A stretch of 64,000 nucleotides of DNA from Thauera sp. GDN1. GTDB lineage: Bacteria; Pseudomonadota; Gammaproteobacteria; Burkholderiales; Rhodocyclaceae. The notes below the pieces were generated by a model. That model did not search any database. It was not told where the DNA came from and saw only the letters and a program-made list of their open reading frames with translations. A program made the translations under genes and the position numbers. The stretch spans positions 2,170,001-2,234,000 of the forward strand of contig NZ_CP097870.1 of NCBI RefSeq assembly GCF_029223545.1. The letters run 5' to 3'. Positions 57,664 to 64,000 of the stretch are shown one piece after another. Within the stretch, counting starts at the first letter, position 1. Each line of letters opens with the position of its first letter.

Positions 57664-58158
57664 ATGGTCAAGTACTGCAAGACCGCCAAGGGGCATCAGG
57701 AAATCAGCGAGCGCTCCGGCGGCCTGGGCCTGCGTGCCCGGCGACTGCTGATCCTGATCGACGGGCAGCGTGACAGCGAAGAACTCGGCCGCCTCGCCGG
57801 CGACTCCCAGGTCGAGGAGACGCTGCGGACACTGGCCGATGCTGGCTTCATCGAAGCGCTCGCCGCCCCGCCGCCCGCCGTCGCAGCGCCGGCGGCCCGA
57901 TCGGCCCCGCCCCCCACGGCACACAGCGGGCGACAGGCGAGTCTCGGCCTGGCGCAGGATTTCATGATGAACACCCTGCGCACCTTCCACGGCCCCTACG
58001 GCAAGCTCGACCTCGTCAAACGCATCCACGCCACCACCCACGCCGACGAATTGCGCACGCTGTTCGACGAGTGGCTGCATTCGATCAGCGAGACCCGTAT
58101 CGGCCGCAAGCGCGCCGACGAGCTGTCGGCCCGCCTGCTCGAGGTGATGCCGGGCTGA
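57664..58158 (+). CDS. Hypothetical protein of unknown function
   Basis: This 164-residue protein was not recognised. The N-terminal part (about residues 1-68, MVKYCKTAKGHQEISERSGG then LRARRLLILIDGQRDSEELG) resembles a small helical, winged-helix-like module. An Ala/Pro-rich linker lies at about 70-95, and a second helical region (about 95-164, QDFMMNTLRTFHGPYGKLDL) ends the protein. No signal peptide or membrane segment is seen. AGGAG lies 10 bases before ATG 57664. The upstream gap has two small hairpins, one of them GTCCGCA/TGCGGAC at 57594-57611. It converges on bioD. Confidence 0.75.
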   Translation: MVKYCKTAKGHQEISERSGGLGLRARRLLILIDGQRDSEELGRLAGDSQVEETLRTLADAGFIEALAAPPPAVAAPAARSAPPPTAHSGRQASLGLAQDFMMNTLRTFHGPYGKLDLVKRIHATTHADELRTLFDEWLHSISETRIGRKRADELSARLLEVMPG

Positions 58159-58178
58159 GCGCGGCCGCAGCGTCCGCC

Positions 58179-58868
58179 TCAGTCGGGCAGGCGCAACCGC
58201 TCGGCATGCGCCGCCGGGTCGCGTGTCTCGCACCACGGCAGCACCCCGAGCAGGGGCGCCGGAATGCGCGCACGCAGACTGTCGATGTTCTGCTCCGGGC
58301 GCAGCATGTGCGGATCGATCCGGTTGGCGATCCAGCCGGCGAGCAGCAGTCCGCGACGCTCTATGGCCTCGACCGTCAGCAGGGCGTGGTTGATGCAGCC
58401 CAGGCGCAGGCCGACCACCAGGATCACCGGCAGCGCGAGATCCGTGGCGAGATCGGCGCTGTCGTAGCCGTCCGCCAGCGGCACCCTGAACCCGCCCACG
58501 CCCTCCACCAGAACCACGTCCGCGCGCTGGCGCAGCACGCCAAGCGCGTCCTGGATCGGTCCGGGCGTGATGCGAACCCCTTCCTCCTCCGCGGCGATGT
58601 GCGGCGCGACCGGGCTGGCGAGGCACCACGGATTGAGCAGGGCGAGCCCGGGATCGAAGCTGCTCGCCGCACGCAAGGCGGCGACGTCCTCGTTCACCCG
58701 CTCGCCGTCGACCAGCTCGGCGCCGGCGGCGACCGGCTTCATGCCGAGCGCGGTGAGACCCTGCGCGCGTGCGGCGTGGAGGAGGGTGCAGGTCGAGTGG
58801 GTCTTGCCGATCTCGGTGTCGGTGCCGGTGATGAACCAGGCGCGGGCAGGGGGCTTCTGTTGCGTCAT
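58179..58868 (-). CDS. bioD: Dethiobiotin synthetase
   Basis: This 229-residue ATP enzyme closes the ureido ring of dethiobiotin using CO2. The P-loop-like FITGTDTEIGKTHSTCTLL and the VLVEGVGGFRVPL motif are in place. ATG 58868 fits family starts (MTQQKPPARAWFITG). It overlaps bioC by four bases (ATGA) and is the last gene of the biotin operon. No bioB, needed for the next step, is in the window. Confidence 0.95.
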   Translation of the reverse strand: MTQQKPPARAWFITGTDTEIGKTHSTCTLLHAARAQGLTALGMKPVAAGAELVDGERVNEDVAALRAASSFDPGLALLNPWCLASPVAPHIAAEEEGVRITPGPIQDALGVLRQRADVVLVEGVGGFRVPLADGYDSADLATDLALPVILVVGLRLGCINHALLTVEAIERRGLLLAGWIANRIDPHMLRPEQNIDSLRARIPAPLLGVLPWCETRDPAAHAERLRLPD

Positions 58869-59854
58869 CGGAGTCGGTCGGGGTCGTCGGGCCTGTGCAG
58901 GGCAAGCAGGATGAGGTCGTAGGTGGCCGGCAGGCGGCCGTCGGGGCGACGGTGCCTTTCGTAATGGGCCTGCAGGCGGCTCCACGCTGCGCGGCCGAGC
59001 GGCCGTCGCCGGCGTCCGCCATCGACGGTGGCGGCACCGATGCGCTTGATGTCCTGGAGCAGGCCGCGCAGATCCGGTGCGCAGGCATGCACCTCGGCGC
59101 CCTCATGCGCCAGCGGCACCAGCGCGCTCGCCCGCGCGGCCTCGATCCAGCGCGTGGCCGGATGGAAGTCGATGGTGTGGCGGGCGCCGTCGATCGGCGC
59201 GAATGCCTCGCGCAGCTCCCACAGCGTACGCGGGCCGAGCGTGGCAATCAGCGCGATACCGCCGGGCGCCAGCACGCGGGCGCATTCCGCCAGCGCGCGG
59301 CCGGGATCGCACCACTGGATCGCCAGGCTGGACCAGATCAGCCCCAGGCGGTCGTCGGCGAAGGGCAGATGCTCGAGGTCGCCGCAGACCGCGTGCAAGC
59401 CGGTCGGGTCATTGCAGACGCTGCGACCGGCGGTCCCCTGGGAGACGTCCGCGGTTGCCGGGTCTTGCATCTCGATCAAGCCACAGTGCCGCCGTCGCGC
59501 CTGGGCGAGCATGGCCGGGGCGAGGTCGAGCGCGATGCGGGGCGCGTCCGGGCACAGGCGGTCCAGTTCGGCGAAACCGAATCCGGTGCCGCAGCCGGCA
59601 TCTAGGACGGGGGCGCCCGGCCGCAGTGCCGCCTGCAGGTCCTGACTCATCGCAAAGTTGCCGAGCCGGGTGCATATCTCGCGCTGGACATGGGCGGCCG
59701 CGTCGTAGTGGTGCGCGGCCCGGTCGAAGGCCCTGCGGATGTCTGCCCGGCGGGCGCGAGGATCGAGGTCGGGACGCTCCGCCCCGGCGATCGCGGTCGG
59801 GGCGTTCTCCGGCCCGGGGGCCAGCCGGGTGTCGGGCCGGGCGTGCTCACGCAT
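58865..59854 (-). CDS. bioC: Malonyl-ACP O-methyltransferase BioC
   Basis: This 329-residue SAM enzyme methylates malonyl-ACP to disguise it for fatty acid synthesis, the opening of the pimelate route. The SAM loop is VLDAGCGTGFGF, and SLAIQWCDPGRALAECARVL lies downstream. It is longer than E. coli BioC: a leader of about 30 residues, and an insert of about 25 residues after LIEMQDP with two extra Cys. Overlaps link it to bioH (8 bases) and bioD (4 bases). Confidence 0.92.
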   Translation of the reverse strand: MREHARPDTRLAPGPENAPTAIAGAERPDLDPRARRADIRRAFDRAAHHYDAAAHVQREICTRLGNFAMSQDLQAALRPGAPVLDAGCGTGFGFAELDRLCPDAPRIALDLAPAMLAQARRRHCGLIEMQDPATADVSQGTAGRSVCNDPTGLHAVCGDLEHLPFADDRLGLIWSSLAIQWCDPGRALAECARVLAPGGIALIATLGPRTLWELREAFAPIDGARHTIDFHPATRWIEAARASALVPLAHEGAEVHACAPDLRGLLQDIKRIGAATVDGGRRRRPLGRAAWSRLQAHYERHRRPDGRLPATYDLILLALHRPDDPDRLR

Positions 59855-60701
59855 CGGCGAAGTCCCCGATCAGGCGCGCGCATTCCGCGCTGCGCGACAA
59901 TGGCAGCGCATGCCCGCTGTCGCTCAGGATCTCGAGGCGGGCGCGGGGCAGGGCCTTCGCCATCGCCCCAGCGGCCGCGACCGGCATCAGCGCGTCGTGT
60001 TCGCCGTGGATGACGAGGCAGGGCTGCGTGATCCGCGGCAGGATCGCTCGCAGGTCGGTGGTGGCGAGCAGGGCGAGTCCGTCGGCGAGCGCTGCGTTGC
60101 GGCGCCCTCTCGGTGCTGCGGGCTGATTCGCCGCGTTCGGTGCGGACATATCGGCAGGGTCATCTCCCGGTGCGTCGTCGAGCGCCGTCAGAGCATGCGC
60201 GAGCGAGGTCTGGACACCGCGCCGGTCGACCTCGCCGAGGCACTGCAGGGCCAGGAAGCGCTTGAGCGTCGCGCGTGGATCGTCCGCAAAACCGCTGCGG
60301 AAGGCGTCGACCGTCGCCGCGGCGAGCCCCGGCCAGGCTTGCTCGGCCGGCGGCTCCGCAGCGACGAAGCGCGCCGTGCCGCCGATCAGCACCAGCCGCG
60401 CGACACGCTCCGGGTAGCGATGCGCGAGCTCGAGGGCGAGCAGGGCGCCGAGCGACCAGCCGACCACGGTTGCCGCGGCGGGAATCTGCGCCGCGATAGG
60501 CTCGGCCCAGGTGTGGAGGTCGGCAGCGGCCGCCACCGGCGCGCCGGCGTGCCCCGGCAGTGCCGGCGCGAGCGTGGGCCGGTCCGCGAGCAGCGTGCGG
60601 ATCGGCGCCCAGACCGCCGGGGTCATCGCCCAGCCGTGCACCAGCACGAGCGCGGCCTCTTCACCGCCAGCGGCGCCCGTGGGAACAGGGCGCGCGCTCA
60701 T
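59847..60701 (-). CDS. bioH: Pimeloyl-ACP methyl ester carboxylesterase BioH
   Basis: This 284-residue alpha/beta hydrolase removes the methyl group from pimeloyl-ACP methyl ester and ends chain growth. The nucleophile is Ser83 in GWSLGALLA; the acid lies in HGEHDALMP and the His in [10 protein letters not shown]. The cap has a Pro/Ala/Asp-rich insert at about residues 190-217 that is not typical. The start [13 protein letters not shown] overlaps the bioF stop. Adjacent BioC makes its substrate. Confidence 0.92.
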   Translation of the reverse strand: MSARPVPTGAAGGEEAALVLVHGWAMTPAVWAPIRTLLADRPTLAPALPGHAGAPVAAAADLHTWAEPIAAQIPAAATVVGWSLGALLALELAHRYPERVARLVLIGGTARFVAAEPPAEQAWPGLAAATVDAFRSGFADDPRATLKRFLALQCLGEVDRRGVQTSLAHALTALDDAPGDDPADMSAPNAANQPAAPRGRRNAALADGLALLATTDLRAILPRITQPCLVIHGEHDALMPVAAAGAMAKALPRARLEILSDSGHALPLSRSAECARLIGDFADA

Positions 60702-61882
60702 CCGCCCCCTCCCGCCCGCTCCAGGCGTGTCAGCGTCTCGGCGAGGCGCACGACGTCGGTCTCGTCGTGGGCGGCCGTCAGGGACACGCGCAGTCTGGCG
60801 GTGCCGGCCGGGACGGTGGGCGGGCGGATCGCGGGGACCCAGAGCCCTGCATCGAACAAAGCACCGGCGACCGCCACCGCCTCCGCGTTGTCGCCGATCA
60901 GCACCGGCTGGATCGCGGTGCGCGAGGGCAGCAGTCGCCAGCGTTGCAGCCGGGTGTGGGTGCGGAAGCTTGCGATCAGGGACTGCAGGCGCTGCCGGCG
61001 TGCTTCGCCCGCCTCGATCAGGCGCAGGCTGGCGAGCAGCGCATGGGCGAGCGCCGGCGGAGCGCCGGTGGTGAAGATGTAGGTGCGCGTCTTCTGCACC
61101 AGCCATTCGATCACGTCGGCATGACCGGCAACGAAGGCGCCCGCGACGCCTGCGGCCTTGCCCAGGGTGCCGACCAGCACGATGCGCCAGGCCTCGGGAT
61201 GGGTGTCGAGGCCGGCCTCGGCGACCGCGCCGCGGCCCTGCGGCCCGAGCACGCCGAAACCGTGGGCGTCGTCGACGACCAGCCAGGCGTCATGGCGAAC
61301 CGCGAGCGCCAGCAGCTCGGCGAGCGGCGCGACGTCGCCGTCCATGCTGAACACCGCATCGGTGACGATGAGCTTCCGCGGCGCCGCGCTGCCGGCGAGC
61401 ATGCGCTCGAGCGCAGCGACGTCGGCATGCGGGTAGCGGTGGACCGTGGCGCGCGACAGCAGCATGCCGTCGACCAGGGACGCGTGGTTGAGCCGGTCGG
61501 CGAAGATCGCATCGCCACGTCCGGCCAGCGCAGGCAGGATCCCGCTGTTGGCCATGTAGCCGGTGGAGAAGTACAGCGCGCGGTCGTAGCCGACGAAACT
61601 GGCGAGCGCGCGCTCCAGCTCGTCGTGCACCGCGTAGTGGCCGCTCACCAGATGCGAGGCGCCGGAGCCGGCACCCCAGCGCGACGCCCCTTCGGCGAGC
61701 GCCGCGGCAAGCGCCGGGTCGCCGGCCAGCCCGAGGTAGTCGTTGCTGCAAAAGGCGGTCAGCTCGCGGCCGTCCACCGTGGCGCGGGGCGCGCAGGGCA
61801 GGGCGTTGCTGCGCCGGCGACGACGCAGCGCCTCATCGTCCAGGCGGCCGAGACCGGCGCGCAGTTCGTCGAGGAGTCGCAT
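60698..61882 (-). CDS. bioF: 8-amino-7-oxononanoate synthase
   Basis: This 394-residue PLP enzyme condenses pimeloyl-ACP with alanine. The PLP lysine is in [14 protein letters not shown]; the [12 protein letters not shown] and [13 protein letters not shown] motifs are conserved. ATG 61882 begins [11 protein letters not shown], as in the family; a GTG at 61894, directly after the bioA stop, is an alternative that adds four residues. It overlaps bioH by four bases. Confidence 0.95.
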   Translation of the reverse strand: MRLLDELRAGLGRLDDEALRRRRRSNALPCAPRATVDGRELTAFCSNDYLGLAGDPALAAALAEGASRWGAGSGASHLVSGHYAVHDELERALASFVGYDRALYFSTGYMANSGILPALAGRGDAIFADRLNHASLVDGMLLSRATVHRYPHADVAALERMLAGSAAPRKLIVTDAVFSMDGDVAPLAELLALAVRHDAWLVVDDAHGFGVLGPQGRGAVAEAGLDTHPEAWRIVLVGTLGKAAGVAGAFVAGHADVIEWLVQKTRTYIFTTGAPPALAHALLASLRLIEAGEARRQRLQSLIASFRTHTRLQRWRLLPSRTAIQPVLIGDNAEAVAVAGALFDAGLWVPAIRPPTVPAGTARLRVSLTAAHDETDVVRLAETLTRLERAGGGG

Positions 61883-61894
61883 CCTTGTCGGCAC

Positions 61895-63247
61895 TCAGGC
61901 CAGCGCCGCGTCGAGGGCCGCGGCGGCGCCATCGACCAGGTGCGCGATCTCGGTTTCGCCGACCACATAGGGCGGCATGAAATACACCGTGTCGCCGATC
62001 GGCCGCAGCAGCACGCCCAGATCGAGGCCGGCAGCGAAGAAGCGGCGTGCGAAGCCCGCCGGGGCGTCGGCGACGTCGAAGGCGGCGATCATCCCGGTCT
62101 GGCGCAGGTGGCGGACCGCGGGGTGATCGCCAAAGCGCGCCTGCAGCGCGTCGCCGAGCCAGCGCGCGCGGGTGCGGTTGGCCTCCAGCACCCCATCCTC
62201 GGTGAAGATGTCCAGCGTCGCCAGCGCCGCGCGGCAGGCGAGCGGGTTGCCGGTGTAGGAGTGCGAATGCAGGAAGGCGCGGCTGGCGCTGTCGTCGTAG
62301 AAGGCCCGGTAGACGTCATCGGTCGTCAGCACCAGGGACAGCGGCAGGTAGCCGCCGGAGATGCCCTTCGACAGGCAGACGAAATCCGGCCAGCCGGTCC
62401 CGGCGTCGGGCTGGTCGGCGCGGCCCGCGACCTGTTCCCAGGCGAAGAAGCTGCCGGTACGGCCGCAGCCGACCGCGATCTCGTCGGCGATCAGGTGCAC
62501 GCGGTAGCGGTCGCACAGCGCGCGCGCAAGCCGCAGGTATTCTGCGTCGTACATCACCATGCCGGCCGCGCCCTGCACCAGCGGTTCGACGATGAGGGCC
62601 GCGATCTCGTGATGACGGGCCTCGAGCTCGGCCTCCAGGGCGGCCGCGGCGCGGCGGGCGAGGTCGACGGGCGTCTCGTCCGCCGACGCCAGGCGGGCGT
62701 CGGGGGTGGGCACGGTCGTGCCGGAGCGCACCAGCGGCGCATAGGCGTCGCGGAAGATCGCCACGTCGGTGACCGCGAGCGCGCCCACCGTCTCGCCGTG
62801 GTAGCTGCCGGCCAGGCTCAGGAAGCGGGTCTTGCCCGGCTCTCCGCGGTTGCGCCAGCAATGCACGCTCATCTTGAGCGCGATCTCGGTCGCCGAGGCG
62901 CCGTCGGAGGCGTAGAAGGCATGGCCGAGGCGATGTCCGGTCAGCGCGGAGAGGCGCTCCGAGAGCGCCACCACCGGCTCATGGGTGAAGCCCGCCAGCA
63001 TCGCATGCTCGAGCGTGTCGAGCTGGGCCTTGATCGCCGCGTTGATGCGCGGATTGCAGTGCCCGAACAGATTGACCCACCACGAGCTGATGCCGTCCAG
63101 CAGCCGGCGACCTTCGGCATCGATCAGCCACGGGCCCTCGCCACGCACGATCGGCACCAGCGGCAGGATCTCGTGCTGCTTCATCTGGGTGCAGGGGTGC
63201 CAGACGGCGGCGAGCGAGCGGGCGAGCAGATCGTCGGCGGAGGTCAT
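61895..63247 (-). CDS. bioA: Adenosylmethionine-8-amino-7-oxononanoate aminotransferase
   Basis: This 450-residue PLP aminotransferase makes 7,8-diaminopelargonate using SAM as amino donor. Motifs are [29 protein letters not shown] and the PLP lysine in [17 protein letters not shown]. It heads the five-gene minus-strand operon bioA-F-H-C-D and is divergent from yaaA. No clear BirA operator is seen in the 177-base upstream gap. Confidence 0.96.
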   Translation of the reverse strand: MTSADDLLARSLAAVWHPCTQMKQHEILPLVPIVRGEGPWLIDAEGRRLLDGISSWWVNLFGHCNPRINAAIKAQLDTLEHAMLAGFTHEPVVALSERLSALTGHRLGHAFYASDGASATEIALKMSVHCWRNRGEPGKTRFLSLAGSYHGETVGALAVTDVAIFRDAYAPLVRSGTTVPTPDARLASADETPVDLARRAAAALEAELEARHHEIAALIVEPLVQGAAGMVMYDAEYLRLARALCDRYRVHLIADEIAVGCGRTGSFFAWEQVAGRADQPDAGTGWPDFVCLSKGISGGYLPLSLVLTTDDVYRAFYDDSASRAFLHSHSYTGNPLACRAALATLDIFTEDGVLEANRTRARWLGDALQARFGDHPAVRHLRQTGMIAAFDVADAPAGFARRFFAAGLDLGVLLRPIGDTVYFMPPYVVGETEIAHLVDGAAAALDAALA

Positions 63248-63424
63248 GGGGCGGGCGGCGGAACGAAACGGGCGCCCATGGTGGGCAAACGCTCCGGGGC
63301 TGTCAATTGCGCGTCCCGCCGCCTTCCGTGCCGCCTGCGCCGCGTCCGCCGTCTGGGCCGCTGGTGCGGATTCGCGTTAACATCGCCCGCTCCGGCGAGT
63401 CCGCCGCTTCGCACAACGAAACCC

Positions 63425-64000
63425 ATGATCCTCGTCATCTCCCCCGCCAAGGCACTCGACTACGAGACGCCGCCGACCACCGCCCGCTTCACCCAGCCCG
63501 ATTTCCTCGACGACGCCAGCGCGCTGATCGCGGTCCTGCGCGAGAAGTCTCCGGCCGACATCGCCGAGCTCATGGCGCTGTCCGACCCGCTCGCCACGCT
63601 CAACGTCGCGCGCTATGCGAGCTGGTCGCGTCCCTTCGCGCCCGACAACGCCAGGCAGGCGGTGCTCGCCTTCAACGGCGATGTTTACGAGGGCCTGGAC
63701 GCCAGGAGTCTGAGCGAGGTCGAACTTGCCTGGGCGCAGGACCACCTGCGCATCCTGTCCGGCCTGTACGGCGTGCTGCGGCCGCTCGACCTGATGCAGG
63801 CCTATCGCCTGGAGATGGGCACCCGCCTGGCGAACCCGCGCGGCAAGAACCTGTATGAATTCTGGGGCGAGCGCATCACCGACGAACTCGATCGCCTGCT
63901 CGCACGCGAGGAGGAGGCCGGGCGCGAGCGCGTGCTGGTGAACCTCGCCTCCGACGAGTATTTCAAGTCGGTCAAGCCGAAGAAGCTCAAGGGCCGCATC
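63425..64000 (+). CDS. yaaA: Peroxide stress protein YaaA (cut by window edge)
   Basis: The first 192 codons are present; the 3' end lies outside the window. The protein is the YaaA/DUF328 family member, which in E. coli lowers free iron and DNA damage during hydrogen peroxide stress and has a DNA-binding fold. Landmarks are [39 protein letters not shown] and [18 protein letters not shown]. It is divergent from bioA, from which it is separated by 177 bases without any visible gene. Confidence 0.93.
   Translation, partial: MILVISPAKALDYETPPTTARFTQPDFLDDASALIAVLREKSPADIAELMALSDPLATLNVARYASWSRPFAPDNARQAVLAFNGDVYEGLDARSLSEVELAWAQDHLRILSGLYGVLRPLDLMQAYRLEMGTRLANPRGKNLYEFWGERITDELDRLLAREEEAGRERVLVNLASDEYFKSVKPKKLKGRI

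Overview
The window is high-GC DNA, almost wholly coding, and it consists mainly of conserved housekeeping genes. The gene orders (map / rpsB-tsf-pyrH-frr-uppS-cdsA-dxr-rseP-bamA-skp-lpxD-fabZ-lpxA-lpxB-rnhB; cysE / iscR ... iscX; smc-zipA-ligA; dapC-dapD-pilU-dapE-prmB) and the protein sequences point to a Gram-negative betaproteobacterium. A Rhodocyclales member of the Thauera/Azoarcus type is the best guess, but this is inference from gene content and not from a marker gene. I saw no rRNA, tRNA, CRISPR array, prophage or insertion sequence.

Layout. 1-3.6 kb: start of a zinc alcohol dehydrogenase, bcp-slyD, and a double-ATPase ABC gene. 3.6-7.8 kb: mltD, gloB, a yafS-like gene, rnhA and dnaQ, the same neighbourhood as in Escherichia coli. 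7.8-12.9 kb (minus strand): a CBS-domain protein, nqrM, and the suhB-mutS-spermidine synthase-like operon. 13-21.5 kb: trmJ, cysE and the full isc iron-sulfur operon. This operon carries an extra cysteine desulfurase and has a clear iscR promoter with two IscR boxes. 21.7-27.2 kb (minus): dapC-dapD-pilU-dapE-prmB. 27.4-35.3 kb: smc, zipA-like, ligA, galU. 35.4-42.1 kb: typA, a methylthioadenosine/methylthioinosine phosphorylase, a yqhA-like membrane protein, glnD, map.

42.2-57.5 kb: a long plus-strand block that joins translation (rpsB, tsf, frr), nucleotide supply (pyrH), isoprenoid and phospholipid synthesis (uppS, cdsA, dxr), envelope proteolysis and outer-membrane assembly (rseP, bamA, skp), lipid A synthesis (lpxD, fabZ, lpxA, lpxB), and then rnhB and a TrmH-family methyltransferase. 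57.7-63.2 kb: an unrecognised small gene, then a tightly overlapped minus-strand biotin operon bioA-bioF-bioH-bioC-bioD without bioB. 63.4 kb to the end: a yaaA gene cut by the window edge.

I did not find a clearly new multi-gene system. The most unusual signal is a repetitive palindromic element. A 23-bp perfect inverted repeat lies between iscX and prmB, and a near copy of its arms sits in frame inside smc, where it encodes a low-complexity insert in the hinge. Other points of interest are a His/acidic tail on PrmB, an orphan pilU among lysine genes, a duplicated cysteine desulfurase, a Bcp without its usual resolving cysteine, a ZipA-like protein with an extra middle region, and the unassigned gene beside the biotin operon.
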